Assembly: GCF_017565745.1 (NCBI RefSeq)
Contig: NZ_JAGDYM010000004.1
Location: forward strand, 248,001 to 312,000
Source of the DNA: Leucobacter weissii
Lineage (GTDB): Bacteria > Actinomycetota > Actinomycetes > Actinomycetales > Microbacteriaceae
Direction: 5' to 3'
DNA: 64,000 nt
Notes under the pieces: generated by a model
What the model was told of the DNA's origin: nothing
The model's database searches: none
The model's input: only the letters and a program-made list of their open reading frames with translations
Program-made: the position numbers and the translations under genes
Shown here: piece by piece, positions 44,349-52,582 of the stretch
Layout of the letters: every line of letters starts with the position of its first letter
How positions within the stretch are numbered: position 1 is the first letter of the stretch

Positions 44349-45884
44349 ATGACCGTGACTTCGCCCTCTGCTCCCGTTCCCACCGCCTCCACGCTGTCCC
44401 CGCTGCGGCGCTGGGCGGCGCTCGGCGTGCTCTCCCTCGCCGTGCTGCTGCTCGCGATCGACGGCACCGTCCTCGCGCTCGCGGTCCCCTCCCTCACCCA
44501 GGCGCTCGGGGCGACCGCGAACCAGATCCTCTGGATCGGCGACATCTACTCGCTCGCGATCGCGGGCCTGCTGATCCCGATGGGCGCGCTCGCCGACCGT
44601 GTCGGGCGCAAGAAGCTGCTGCTCATCGGTTCGTTCCTCTTCGGCGCGGCCTCGCTGCTGGCGGCGTTCTCGCCGAGCGCCGAGATGCTGATCCTCGCCA
44701 GGCTGCTGCTCGGCGTCGCGGGCGCCACGCTGATGCCGTCGACGCTGTCGCTGATCCGAAACATCTTCACCGATCCTCGCGAGCGCACGCGGGCCATCGC
44801 CGTCTGGTCGGCCGCGGCGAGCGGCGGGGCCGCGCTCGGCCCGCTCGTGGGCGGGGCGCTGCTCGAGCATTTCTTCTGGGGATCGGTGTTCCTCATCAAC
44901 GTGCCCGTCATGGTCGTGCTCATCGTCGCGGGCATCTTCCTGCTGCCCGAGTCCCGGGATCCGCACCCCGGGCCGATCGACCTGCTCTCGGCACTCCTCG
45001 CGGTTGCCGCGATCACGCCCTTCGTCTACGCGATCAAGCACTCGGTCCAGTCGGGCATCGACCTGATCGGCGTGGTGAGCCTCGCGGCCGGCCTCGTCAT
45101 CGGCTACGTCTTCGTGCGGCGTCAGCGCAGGCTCGCCGTGCCGCTCCTCGACGTCGAGCTGTTCCGGGTGCCGGCGTTCAGCGGCGCCGTCTTCGCGGCG
45201 TTCCTCGCGGTGTTCTCGCTCAGCGGGCTGCTGTACTTCTTCTCGCTCTACCTGCAGCTCGCGCGCGGTTTCGCTCCGCTCCAGGCGGGCCTGGCCGAAC
45301 TGCCCGCCACGCTCGCGTCGATCGCGGTGATCGTCGTGGTCGGCTGGGTCGTCGCGCGGATCGGCCGCGGGCGCGGTATCGCCGCGGGCCTCATCCTCAT
45401 CGCGCTCGGCATGATCGGGATCGCGATGGCCGAGGGCGTGGAGCACTACTTCTGGCTCGCTCTCGCGCTCATCCCCGTGGGTTTCGGCGTCGGCCTGTCG
45501 CAGACGCTCACGACCGATGCGGTCGTCTCCGCGGTGCCTCCCCGCAAGGCCGGCGCCGCCTCGGCGATCTCGGAGACGGCCTACGAGCTCGGCGTGGCCT
45601 TCGGCATCGCGATCCTCGGGTCGGTGCTCAATCTCGCCTACCGCGGCATGCTGCAACTGCCCGCGGGACTGGGCGACGCCCAGCGCGTCGCGGCCGAGGA
45701 CTCCCTCGCCGCGGCCTCAGCCGTCCTCGACCCGGCTTCGCCCGCGCTGCTCGCGGCGCAGGCGGCGTTCACCTCGGCCATGCAGTTCACCGCGCTCGCG
45801 GCGGCGGCCGTGAGCGTGGTCGGGGCGGTCATCGCCTGGCGTACGATCCCGTCGAAACGAGAAGGAGCCGGTCACGGGGAGTGA
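44349..45884 (+). CDS. MFS transporter, DHA2 (14-helix) drug-exporter family
   Basis: A 511-residue exporter with 14 predicted membrane helices. Diagnostic motifs: LLLAIDGTVLALAVPSLTQAL (motif D1), GALADRVGRKKLLLIGSFLF (motif A), and LLGVAGATLMPSTLSLIRNIF with ERTRAIAVWSAAASGGAALGPLVGGALLEHF (motifs B and C, antiporter type). It probably extrudes cationic or hydrophobic drugs using the proton gradient. Start: ATG at 44349 directly follows TATAGT; the in-frame GTG at 44355 is six bases after it and fits a leaderless start better. Controlled by the divergent TetR. Confidence 0.93.
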   Translation: MTVTSPSAPVPTASTLSPLRRWAALGVLSLAVLLLAIDGTVLALAVPSLTQALGATANQILWIGDIYSLAIAGLLIPMGALADRVGRKKLLLIGSFLFGAASLLAAFSPSAEMLILARLLLGVAGATLMPSTLSLIRNIFTDPRERTRAIAVWSAAASGGAALGPLVGGALLEHFFWGSVFLINVPVMVVLIVAGIFLLPESRDPHPGPIDLLSALLAVAAITPFVYAIKHSVQSGIDLIGVVSLAAGLVIGYVFVRRQRRLAVPLLDVELFRVPAFSGAVFAAFLAVFSLSGLLYFFSLYLQLARGFAPLQAGLAELPATLASIAVIVVVGWVVARIGRGRGIAAGLILIALGMIGIAMAEGVEHYFWLALALIPVGFGVGLSQTLTTDAVVSAVPPRKAGAASAISETAYELGVAFGIAILGSVLNLAYRGMLQLPAGLGDAQRVAAEDSLAAASAVLDPASPALLAAQAAFTSAMQFTALAAAAVSVVGAVIAWRTIPSKREGAGHGE

Positions 45885-45909
45885 TCCTGCCCCCGGTCTC
45901 AAACGATGT

Positions 45910-45954
45910 CGCACCATTGGTCGCCGAACGCGAAGAACAGCGGCCAATGGTGCG
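45910..45954. terminator. Bidirectional terminator between the MFS and YbaK genes
   Basis: Perfect 11-base arms (45910-45920 with 45944-45954) around 23 bases, between two convergent genes. Confidence 0.65.
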
Positions 45955-45999
45955 GGATCGTCCGCGGGATCGTCGTTCGCTCCTCTGGGAGTGCGAGCC

Positions 46000-46497
46000 T
46001 CAGCCGGTCGTCTCGTCGTCCCGCCAGCCGGTGGTGAGGTCCACCCAGCCGCGGGCGCCGCTGAGCCGCTCGAGATCGGGGACCGGGATCTCCACCGCCG
46101 AGGTGCTCGTGCCCGCGGCGGGGAAGACGGTGTCGAAGCGGCGCAGGGACTCGTCGAGGTAGACGTCGGCGCCCGCGGGGTTGGCGAAGGGGCAGACCCC
46201 GCCGACGGGATGCCCGGTCCGCGCCGGGACGTCGTCGCCCCGCAGCATCCGCGGCTTCCCTCCGAAGCGCCGTTTGAAGTTCCCGCTGTTCACCTTCGCG
46301 TCGCCGGCCGCGACGACGAGCAGGGCTCCCTCCGGCCTCTCGGGATCGTAGAATCCCAGCGTCTTGGCGATCCTGGCCGGTGCCGTACCGACCTTCTGCG
46401 CGGCGAGCTCGACCGTCGCGCTCGACTCCGCGAACTCGAGAATGTCGCCGGACCAGCCCCTGCCGAGCAGATGCTCCCGAACCGCTGCAGTGCCCAA
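46000..46497 (-). CDS. YbaK/EbsC-family aminoacyl-tRNA deacylase
   Basis: A 165-residue YbaK-type editing protein, which frees wrong amino acids (typically Cys or Ala) from tRNA-Pro. The family pattern is intact: QKVGTAPARIAKTLGFYD with the catalytic lysine region, VVAAGDAKVNSGNFKRRFG, and TGHPVGGVCPFANP with the GGVCPFA loop. TTG at 46497 is preferred because AAGGA lies nine bases upstream and it opens the conserved region; a frame to 46587 would add an unnatural RDRDRDR stretch encoded by a six-base repeat. Convergent with the MFS gene, divergent from ssrA. Confidence 0.85.
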   Translation of the reverse strand: MGTAAVREHLLGRGWSGDILEFAESSATVELAAQKVGTAPARIAKTLGFYDPERPEGALLVVAAGDAKVNSGNFKRRFGGKPRMLRGDDVPARTGHPVGGVCPFANPAGADVYLDESLRRFDTVFPAAGTSTSAVEIPVPDLERLSGARGWVDLTTGWRDDETTG

Positions 46498-46517
46498 AAC
46501 GCTCGTCCTTCCCCGTC

Positions 46518-46540
46518 GATCCCGATCCCGATCCCGATCC
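46518..46540. repeat. GATCCC tandem repeat
   Basis: Nearly four copies of the hexamer GATCCC upstream of the deacylase gene; length is small and possibly variable. Confidence 0.7.
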
Positions 46541-46607
46541 ACCCTATCCCCGTGCGCCGTGCGGGAGGACGGCTTGCGACGCAGCACCCCTGCTTCGCCG
46601 ACGACGA

Positions 46608-46636
46608 TTGCTCGGAATGGAGCCGCATGGTATTCT
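46608..46636 (+). promoter_or_regulatory. Promoter of ssrA (tmRNA)
   Basis: TTGCTC (46608-46613), exact 17-base spacer, TATTCT (46631-46636). Transcription from about 46643 would produce an 86-base 5' extension before mature tmRNA, removed by RNase P. A perfect hairpin GCCCGGT-TCG-ACCGGGC (46642-46658) begins right at the predicted transcript end. Confidence 0.6.
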
Positions 46637-46664
46637 GTAAGGCCCGGTTCGACCGGGCTGATAA

Positions 46665-46691
46665 CTCCACAGCGTGTGATGTGAATGCCCG
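46665..46691 (+). repeat. Left complementary arm flanking tmRNA
   Basis: CTCCACAGCGTGTGATG followed by ten more bases. It is complementary to 47181-47208 over its full length, with one position that pairs as U-G in RNA and one bulged base on the right arm. It lies within the tmRNA precursor leader, 37 bases before the mature 5' end. Confidence 0.85.
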
Positions 46692-46728
46692 CAAGGGGCG
46701 GTCGAGCGTGATCGCCGTCTTGCGCTCA

Positions 46729-47096
46729 GGGGCCGATCGGTTTCGACACGTCGATTTGAAACCGTGAGAAGCGGGTCGAGGACGCGACGTTATCTCGTTA
46801 ACGCCCGTCGCAACCCATAGGTGCCAACGCTAAGCGCACCGACTTCGCTCTCGCTGCCTAAGCACGAGACCGAGTCCGTCAGGCCGGGTCCGCCTTCGCC
46901 CCGGTTCCTGGCGTCATCCAGAGGGCTTGCTCGCGCGTCGCGTCTCAGGGCGTGCGGGGACTTCAACTGAGACTGGGCCTGTCGCTCTAGGTGTTCGTGA
47001 CAAAGAGCGGGGCCGAGTAGAACGCCTCCACGGACTACACCCGTAGAAGGCACGGAATCATCGAAGTGGACAGGGGTTCAATTCCCCTCGGCTCCA
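46729..47096 (+). ncRNA. ssrA: Transfer-messenger RNA (tmRNA)
   Basis: tmRNA rescues stalled ribosomes with SmpB. The tRNA-like part is clear: 5' GGGGCCGATCGG pairs with 3' CGGCTCC, the T arm reads GACAGGGGTTCAATTCCCC, and the discriminator A is at 47096. The CCA end is not encoded (the next bases are CGA). The tag frame starts with a GCC resume codon at 46823 and ends with TAA at 46859-46861, encoding ANAKRTDFALAA, whose ALAA end is the degradation signal. Pseudoknot sequences follow the tag. About 368 bases, normal size. smpB is not in the window. Confidence 0.96.
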
Positions 47097-47115
47097 CGAG
47101 TGATTGAGGCGAGAG

Positions 47116-47137
47116 AAGAGCGAGCTTGCTTGCTCTT
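47116..47137 (+). terminator. Hairpin after tmRNA
   Basis: AAGAGCGAGC/GCTTGCTCTT (one G-U pair) 19 bases after the mature tmRNA end. It lacks a U-tract. Two other weak structures follow: GGCGC-GAA-GCGCC at 47161-47173 and the palindrome ACCTGATCAGGT before TTTTT at 47231-47248. Any of the three could end the precursor. Confidence 0.45.
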
Positions 47138-47180
47138 CCGAGCCGATTGAAACTCGTTTCGGCGCGAAGCGCCATGAACA

Positions 47181-47208
47181 CGGGCTATTCGCATCACACG
47201 CTGTGGAG
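47181..47208 (+). repeat. Right complementary arm flanking tmRNA
   Basis: Partner of the arm at 46665-46691; 28 bases, 85 bases after the mature tmRNA 3' end. Confidence 0.85.
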
Positions 47209-47598
47209 GAATCGAGGTCTCATTCATGTAACCTGATCAGGTGTTTTTCCTATCTTCGGGCGCTTGGCGATGAGACTTCGGGACGGCGCTTCGCTTTCTT
47301 GGTCAGGACGTGAGCGGTTCCCGCTTGAGGCATCGTCTGATCAGGCCTTTTCCTGAAATTGCTGGTTCTCGTTTTCGCAAGGTGACTTAGTGCATCGGAG
47401 ACGAGAGGCTCGCAGGCATCGTTGCCGATCGAGTGCACGCCGAGTCGGGCGCTCGACGGCGGGGCTCCATAGCTGGTCTCGACCTGGCCGCTGCGGCACT
47501 GCTTCTCGCTGGAGGCGTCGTCACGGACTCACTGCTGCGGCTCGGGCTCGTCGCGTGGATCCTGGGGATACCATGTTTCCGACTGGGTGAAAGGGATC
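47209..47598. other. Gene-poor region downstream of tmRNA
   Basis: About 390 bases of lower and uneven GC content without a convincing gene. A palindrome ACCTGATCAGGT is followed by TTTTT (47231-47248), and a related CTGATCAGG plus T-rich stretch recurs near 47337-47353. A hydrophobic frame from a GTG at 47433 (GLDLAAAALLLAGGVVTDSLL) has no ribosome binding site and runs into the next gene in another frame, so it is not called. The 3' side of tmRNA is a frequent insertion site, and this may be a decayed remnant. Confidence 0.5.
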
Positions 47599-48618
47599 AT
47601 GACCGAACTGAATGGGCAGCGCGGCCGACAGCGGCCGAGTATCTACGATGTCGCACGGGTCGCCGGTGTTTCCCACATGACGGTGTCGCGAGTCCTCAAC
47701 GAACACCCCAACATCAAGCCGGCCACCCGCGAGCGAGTGATGCGGGCGATCGTCGATACCGGGTACACGCCCAGCTCGATCGCACGCGCTCTCGCCACGA
47801 AGAAAGCGATGCGGATCGGAGTGATCGTCGACTCGCCCGTGCAATTCGGCCCGAACAGCACGCTTCGGGCGCTCGAGCGCGCGGCGCGAGAGGCCGGCTA
47901 TGCGGTCAGCGCCTATTCCATCACCGACGGCGAGGGGAGGGGAATCGACACGGGAGCAATCGAACTCGTCACCGAGGGCGTGGACGCGCTCTGCGTCATC
48001 GCCCCCCGCGTATCGTCGCTCGACCTGCTGAGTGAGTTGAAGCTCAACCTGCCGCGAATACTCATCAAATCCGAACCCCATCCGGGAATGCACACCGCGG
48101 GAGTCGATCAGCATGCCGGCGCGGTGCTCGCGGTCGACCATCTCGTCAGCCTCGGTCACCGATCGATCGTGCATGTGGCGGGTCCGAGAGACTGGTACGA
48201 CGCCCGGGTGCGCGAACGGGGTTGGCGCGATGCGCTGACGGCTGCTGGCATCTCCGAGGCCCGCCACGTCGTGGGGGACTGGACTTCCGATTTCGGGTAC
48301 GAGTTCGCGCGGGAGTTCGAGGTTGGCGAGGCCACCGCGGTGTTTGCCGCCAACGATCAGATGGCGCTCGGGATCATTCACGGGTTCTCCGAGCGGGGGC
48401 TGCGCGTGCCCGAAGACATCAGTGTGGTCGGATTCGACGATCTGCCGGATGCGCGCCATTTCCTTCCTCCGCTGACCACGGTGCGCCAGGATTTCGCCGC
48501 GCTCGGAGCGCTGGCGATGCGCTCCATCGCCACCGCCATCAGCGGCACCGACACGGCGATGCACGAGAAGATCGATCCGCGGCTCAAGGTACGAGCCTCG
48601 ACTACCGCGCGTCGATGA
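47599..48618 (+). CDS. LacI-family repressor of the arabinose locus
   Basis: A 339-residue LacI/GalR regulator. Helix-turn-helix at about 14-35 (SIYDVARVAGVSHMTVSRVLNEHPNI), hinge helix YTPSSIARALATKKA, and a periplasmic-binding-like effector core (about 60-335: GVDALCVIAPRVSS, AVFAANDQMALGIIHGFSERGLRVPEDISVVGFDD). ATG at 47599 follows GAAAGGGA; a GTG at 47587 is possible. The perfect palindrome TGTTAGCGCTAACA in the promoter of the next gene is a typical LacI-family site, so this protein probably represses the arabinose transport and catabolism operon until sugar binds. Confidence 0.92.
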   Translation: MTELNGQRGRQRPSIYDVARVAGVSHMTVSRVLNEHPNIKPATRERVMRAIVDTGYTPSSIARALATKKAMRIGVIVDSPVQFGPNSTLRALERAAREAGYAVSAYSITDGEGRGIDTGAIELVTEGVDALCVIAPRVSSLDLLSELKLNLPRILIKSEPHPGMHTAGVDQHAGAVLAVDHLVSLGHRSIVHVAGPRDWYDARVRERGWRDALTAAGISEARHVVGDWTSDFGYEFAREFEVGEATAVFAANDQMALGIIHGFSERGLRVPEDISVVGFDDLPDARHFLPPLTTVRQDFAALGALAMRSIATAISGTDTAMHEKIDPRLKVRASTTARR

Positions 48619-48674
48619 AGGCGAGGCGGTCCGGTCACGGATCCGTAACGAACTCGAAATAATCGCGGGAAGGC

Positions 48675-48703
48675 TTGCGTTCACCAATGTTAGCGCTAAC
48701 AAT
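48675..48703 (+). promoter_or_regulatory. Promoter and operator of the arabinose operon
   Basis: TTGCGT (48675-48680) and AACAAT (48698-48703) with 17 bases between form a weak promoter. TGTTAGCGCTAACA (48688-48701), a perfect 14-base palindrome, fills the spacer and -10 region, so bound repressor would exclude polymerase. Confidence 0.65.
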
Positions 48704-48784
48704 GGCTGGTAAGTCTCACCCCCATCGAGTATCGGGGCGTGACTGCTCCACGACAGATCATGGAGTCTCAAGGAGGAGACGACG

Positions 48785-49789
48785 ATGGAATTCACCAAGC
48801 ACGCGCGAGGGCTTCTCGGCCTCGCAGCAGTAGGCGCTCTCTCGATCAGCATGGTCGCCTGCTCGAACAACTCGGACACCTCGGATACGGGCTCCGGCGA
48901 CGGTGATGTGGTCACCGTCGGGTATGTCGCCGTCGGCCCGGAGGGAGGCTGGCGCGACGCTCACGAGAAGGCCATCCGCGACGCATTCGATGCGGATGCG
49001 AGCTTCGACCTGAAGTACGCTCCAGCATCGAGTCCGACCGATCAGAACTCGCAGATCAATGCGTTCGCCACGTTCGTCAACGACGAGGTCGACGCGATCC
49101 TGCTGACGGCCACCGAGGCCTCCGGCTGGGAGTCTTCGCTCGAACTCGCGCAGGAGGCGGAGATCCCCGTCATTCTGCTCGACCGTGGGGTCGACGCCAG
49201 CGAGGATCTCTTCGAGACGCGCATCGCTCCGGACAACGTGGCCGTGGCCGCTCAAGTAGGCGAATGGGCGCTCACGGCCTTCCCCGACGGCGCGAACTAC
49301 TACGTGCTCGAAGGCGTGCCCGGCCTCTCCGTGGTCAATGAGCGCAACGAGGGCTTCGAGGAAGCGATCGCCGGCGCCTCGGGTTGGAAAGAGGTCGGTG
49401 CGCAGACCGCGAACTGGAGCGCCGACGAGGGCAAGTCGGTCACCGAGACCGTGCTAAGAGCCAACGACAACGACATACAGTTTATCTTCGCCCAGAACGA
49501 CGAGATGGGCATCGGCGCTGCGCAGGCCGTGAAGGACGCCGGGCTCACGCCCGGCACCGACGTGAAGATCGCCACGATCGACGGTACGACCGGCGCACTC
49601 GAAGCCCTCGCCGAGGGGGACCTGAGCTTCGTCGCCCAGTACAACCCGTTCTTCGGCGACATCGCGATCGATGCGGTCAACAAGGCGCTCGCGGGTGAGG
49701 CTCTCGAGAAGACGATCATCGTTCCCGGAGAGTCGTTCGACTCTCCCGAAGCCGGTCAGCAGGCATTGGACGACGGCCTCGGTTTCTAG
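48785..49789 (+). CDS. Sugar ABC transporter substrate-binding lipoprotein (YtfQ-like)
   Basis: A 334-residue lipoprotein: signal peptide with lipobox SMVAC (lipidated Cys26), Ser/Thr/Gly-rich spacer, and a type I sugar-binding fold. The pattern (VGYVAVGPEGGWRDAHEKAIRDAF, VDAILLTATEASGWESSLELAQEAEIPVILLDRGV, IFAQNDEMGIGAAQAVKDAG) matches the YtfQ galactofuranose-binding group. Context with araBDA suggests L-arabinose, perhaps as furanose. It is first in the operon, followed by a strong hairpin that probably raises its level above the transporter subunits. Confidence 0.92.
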   Translation: MEFTKHARGLLGLAAVGALSISMVACSNNSDTSDTGSGDGDVVTVGYVAVGPEGGWRDAHEKAIRDAFDADASFDLKYAPASSPTDQNSQINAFATFVNDEVDAILLTATEASGWESSLELAQEAEIPVILLDRGVDASEDLFETRIAPDNVAVAAQVGEWALTAFPDGANYYVLEGVPGLSVVNERNEGFEEAIAGASGWKEVGAQTANWSADEGKSVTETVLRANDNDIQFIFAQNDEMGIGAAQAVKDAGLTPGTDVKIATIDGTTGALEALAEGDLSFVAQYNPFFGDIAIDAVNKALAGEALEKTIIVPGESFDSPEAGQQALDDGLGF

Positions 49790-49815
49790 CCGAGACGTCT
49801 TCGATCGATTCCTGC

Positions 49816-49850
49816 GGTGCGGGGCCGCTGAATCCCAGCGGCCCCGCACC
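49816..49850 (+). terminator. Intra-operon hairpin after the sugar-binding protein gene
   Basis: A perfect 15-base-pair stem (49816-49830 with 49836-49850) with a five-base loop, in the 85-base gap before the ATPase gene. Likely partial terminator or 3' end protector. Confidence 0.75.
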
Positions 49851-49874
49851 CTCCCCACGAGAGGTGCATCAACG

Positions 49875-51509
49875 ATGGCCGAGCCCAGTCCCGCCGTCGA
49901 GGTCAGAGACGCCTCGATCGCCTTCCCCGGGGTGAAGGCGCTCGACGAGGTGAGCTTCCGGCTGCTGCCCGGCGAGGTTCACTCCCTGATGGGAGAGAAC
50001 GGGGCCGGCAAGTCGACGCTCATCAAGGCGCTCACGGGCGTCTACCAGATCGATTCGGGATCGATCCTAGTCGCAGGCGTCGAAAGCCGTTTCAACGGAA
50101 CAGCGGCCGCTCAGGCCGCTGGAATCTCCACCGTGTATCAAGAGGTCAACCTCTGCGGCAATCTGAGCATCGGCGAGAATGTGATGCTCGGCCGCGAAAC
50201 GCGCGGATGGGCGGGGATCAACTGGCGCCGCACGCACGCCGAGGCGCAGCGGGCGCTCGCACGGCTGGGGCTCGGCGACCTCGATCCTCGCGCTTCGCTC
50301 TCCTCGATTTCGATCGCGATGCAGCAACTCGTCGCGATCTCCCGGGCGATGGTCACCGATTCCAAGGTGCTGATCCTGGACGAGCCGACCTCGAGCCTCG
50401 ACGCCAACGAGGTCGAGGTGCTGTTCTCAGTGATCCGTCGCCTCCGCGATCAGGGCGTGGCGATCCTCTTCGTCTCGCACTTCCTCGACCAGGTCTACGA
50501 GATCAGCGATCGGATCACCGTTCTGAGAAATGGCGGCTTGGTGGGGGAATACCCGGCCAGCGAGCTGAATCGCACCGATCTGATTTCGAAGATGATCGGC
50601 AAGGACTTCGCCTCGCTCAAGGCGCTCGGCTCCAACCGGCAGACCGCGGTTCGGGACCGGAGCGGAACCCCGTTGCTGGCGGCCACCGATCTCGGTCGGA
50701 AAGGAGCGATCAACCCGACCGATCTCGAGATCCATGCCGGCGAGGTCGTCGGCTTCGCGGGTCTGCTCGGTGCGGGGCGCACGGAGCTGGCGCGACTCAT
50801 CGCGGGTGCCGACAAATCAGACACCGGCACGATCCGACTGAAGGGCAGCCGAGCGGTGATCGGTTCGCCGGTCGCCGGCCTTGCGCACGGCATCGCCTAT
50901 TCCACGGAGAACCGTCGTGAGGACGGGATCATCGGCGATCTCAGCGTTCGCGAGAACATCATGCTCGCGGTGCAGGCGCGGCGCGGCTGGATGCGGCGGG
51001 TCACGGCGAAAGAGGTCGATCAGCTCGTCACCACCTATATGGAACGATTCGGCGTGCGTCCCAACGACCCCGACCGCCCCATTCGGCTGCTTTCCGGCGG
51101 AAACCAGCAAAAGGTGCTGCTCGGCCGTTGGCTCGCCACCAACCCCGATCTGCTGCTGCTGGACGAACCGACGCGAGGCATAGATGTCGGTGCCAAGGCG
51201 GACATCCAGGAGACGGTCGCGGAACTCGCGGAGGGCGGCATGAGCGTCGTCTTCATCTCTTCCGAGGTCGAGGAGGTCGTGCGGCTCTCCGAGCGCGTCG
51301 TCATCCTCAAGGACCACGAGAAAGTGGGAGAAGTCATCAACGGTCCCGAGGTGACGGCCGAGAGCATCGTCACGATCATCGCCGCCGAGTCCGAAGAAGT
51401 CGCCGAGGATCAGGCGAATGCGCTCGCTGAGGAGGCCTCCGCGAGCATCGACACCGATGAGGCCACCCCGGATGCGGATGCTGCGGAGCGGGAGGGGGAC
51501 CAGTCGTGA
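49875..51509 (+). CDS. Sugar ABC transporter ATP-binding protein (two ABC domains, YtfR/AraG type)
   Basis: A 544-residue protein with two ABC cassettes. First: Walker [20 protein letters not shown] near 40, TVYQEVNLCGNLSIGENVMLG Q-loop, Walker B VLILDEPTSSLDANE. Second (about 265-495): degenerate P-loop FAGLLGAGRTELARLI, then LLSGGNQQKVLLGRWLATNPDLLLLDEPTRGIDVGAK. The C-terminal 40 residues are acidic and Ala/Glu-rich, unusual but without a known domain. ATG at 49875 follows a weak GAGGTG. Energises sugar uptake with the two following permeases. Confidence 0.92.
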   Translation: MAEPSPAVEVRDASIAFPGVKALDEVSFRLLPGEVHSLMGENGAGKSTLIKALTGVYQIDSGSILVAGVESRFNGTAAAQAAGISTVYQEVNLCGNLSIGENVMLGRETRGWAGINWRRTHAEAQRALARLGLGDLDPRASLSSISIAMQQLVAISRAMVTDSKVLILDEPTSSLDANEVEVLFSVIRRLRDQGVAILFVSHFLDQVYEISDRITVLRNGGLVGEYPASELNRTDLISKMIGKDFASLKALGSNRQTAVRDRSGTPLLAATDLGRKGAINPTDLEIHAGEVVGFAGLLGAGRTELARLIAGADKSDTGTIRLKGSRAVIGSPVAGLAHGIAYSTENRREDGIIGDLSVRENIMLAVQARRGWMRRVTAKEVDQLVTTYMERFGVRPNDPDRPIRLLSGGNQQKVLLGRWLATNPDLLLLDEPTRGIDVGAKADIQETVAELAEGGMSVVFISSEVEEVVRLSERVVILKDHEKVGEVINGPEVTAESIVTIIAAESEEVAEDQANALAEEASASIDTDEATPDADAAEREGDQS

Positions 51510-52582
51510 ACCGACTCACAGCCGTGCTCCGCGCTCCCTGGTTCTGGGCGATCGCCGGGATCATCGTGCTGCTTGCGATCAACACCATCAAGGATCCGGG
51601 CTACCTGTCGATCGGGTTGAACCCCACCACGGGGATGATGACCGGCAACCTGCTCGATATCCTGCGCGTATCGGCCCCCATCATCCTGATCGCCCTCGGC
51701 ATGACGTTCGTGATCGCCACCGAGGGGATCGACCTGTCGGTCGGTTCGATGATGGCGGTCGGCGGAGCCGTGGCGATGCAGACGCTCAGCACCACCGATG
51801 ACCCGGGCTCGGTCGGGGCCATGCTTCAGGCGATCGGGCTGGCCGTGCTACTCGCACTGGTGCTCGGCCTCGTCAACGGCTTTCTCGTGTCGGTGGTCGG
51901 CCTGCAGCCCTTCATCACGACACTGGTGATGATGATGGCGGCCCGCGGCATCGCCCGGGTGGTCACGGGCGGGCAGAACACGAACGCGCAGAACGAGCCG
52001 TTCCGGCAGCTCGCGAACGGTCAGATTCTCGGCGTGCCCACCGGTTTCGTCATCGCGCTGGGCATCGTCGTGCTTGTCGCGCTGCTCATGCGGCGGACGG
52101 CTCTGGGGCTGATGATCGAGGCGATCGGGGTCAACCCCCACGCAAGCCGTCTCGCCGGCATCCGCCCGAAGCCCACCCTCATCACGGTCTATGCGCTCGC
52201 CGCAGTGCTCGCCTCGCTCGCGGGCGTGCTCAACGTCGCCGAAGTGATGACCGTCAACCCATCGAGCACCGGCAATCTCATGGAGATGGACGCGATTCTC
52301 GCCGTGGTGATCGGCGGCACCTCGCTGGCGGGAGGCAAATTCTCGATCATCGGCTCCACGATGGGGGCGCTGCTGATCGCCACGCTGAACAAGACGGTCG
52401 TGTTCCTCGGCGTGCCGTCGGCCGCGACGCCGGCTTTCAAGGCCATCGTCATCATCGGCCTGGTGCTGCTGCAGTCGGACCGCATTCGCACCCTCGTCTT
52501 CCGGCGCAAGGGCGCACTCGGCGCGCCGCTCGTTCCCCGAAGAGCGAAGACCGAGCACGCTTCGAAGGAGGCCTCCGCATGA
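51506..52582 (+). CDS. Sugar ABC transporter permease (YtfT type)
   Basis: A 358-residue permease with about ten membrane segments. RbsC/YtfT pattern: APIILIALGMTFVIATEGIDLSVGSMMAVGG, GLVNGFLVSVVGLQPFITTLVMMMAARG, and the coupling loop AIGVNPHASRLAGI. GTG at 51506 overlaps the ATPase stop by four bases; the stop overlaps the second permease as ATGA. Confidence 0.92.
   Translation: MNRLTAVLRAPWFWAIAGIIVLLAINTIKDPGYLSIGLNPTTGMMTGNLLDILRVSAPIILIALGMTFVIATEGIDLSVGSMMAVGGAVAMQTLSTTDDPGSVGAMLQAIGLAVLLALVLGLVNGFLVSVVGLQPFITTLVMMMAARGIARVVTGGQNTNAQNEPFRQLANGQILGVPTGFVIALGIVVLVALLMRRTALGLMIEAIGVNPHASRLAGIRPKPTLITVYALAAVLASLAGVLNVAEVMTVNPSSTGNLMEMDAILAVVIGGTSLAGGKFSIIGSTMGALLIATLNKTVVFLGVPSAATPAFKAIVIIGLVLLQSDRIRTLVFRRKGALGAPLVPRRAKTEHASKEASA

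Noticed and set aside
46500-46587. N-terminal extension of the YbaK gene containing RDRDRDR
   Set aside because: It is created by a GATCCC hexamer repeat and lies before the conserved domain; TTG at 46497 with AAGGA upstream fits better.
46665-47208. Classical att-site duplication at tmRNA
   Set aside because: Integration at tmRNA leaves direct repeats of the 3' end; here the repeats are inverted, lie outside the mature RNA, and no integrase is present.
47104-47313. A 69-codon frame just after tmRNA
   Set aside because: It spans the hairpins and the complementary arm, has no ribosome binding site and resembles nothing known.
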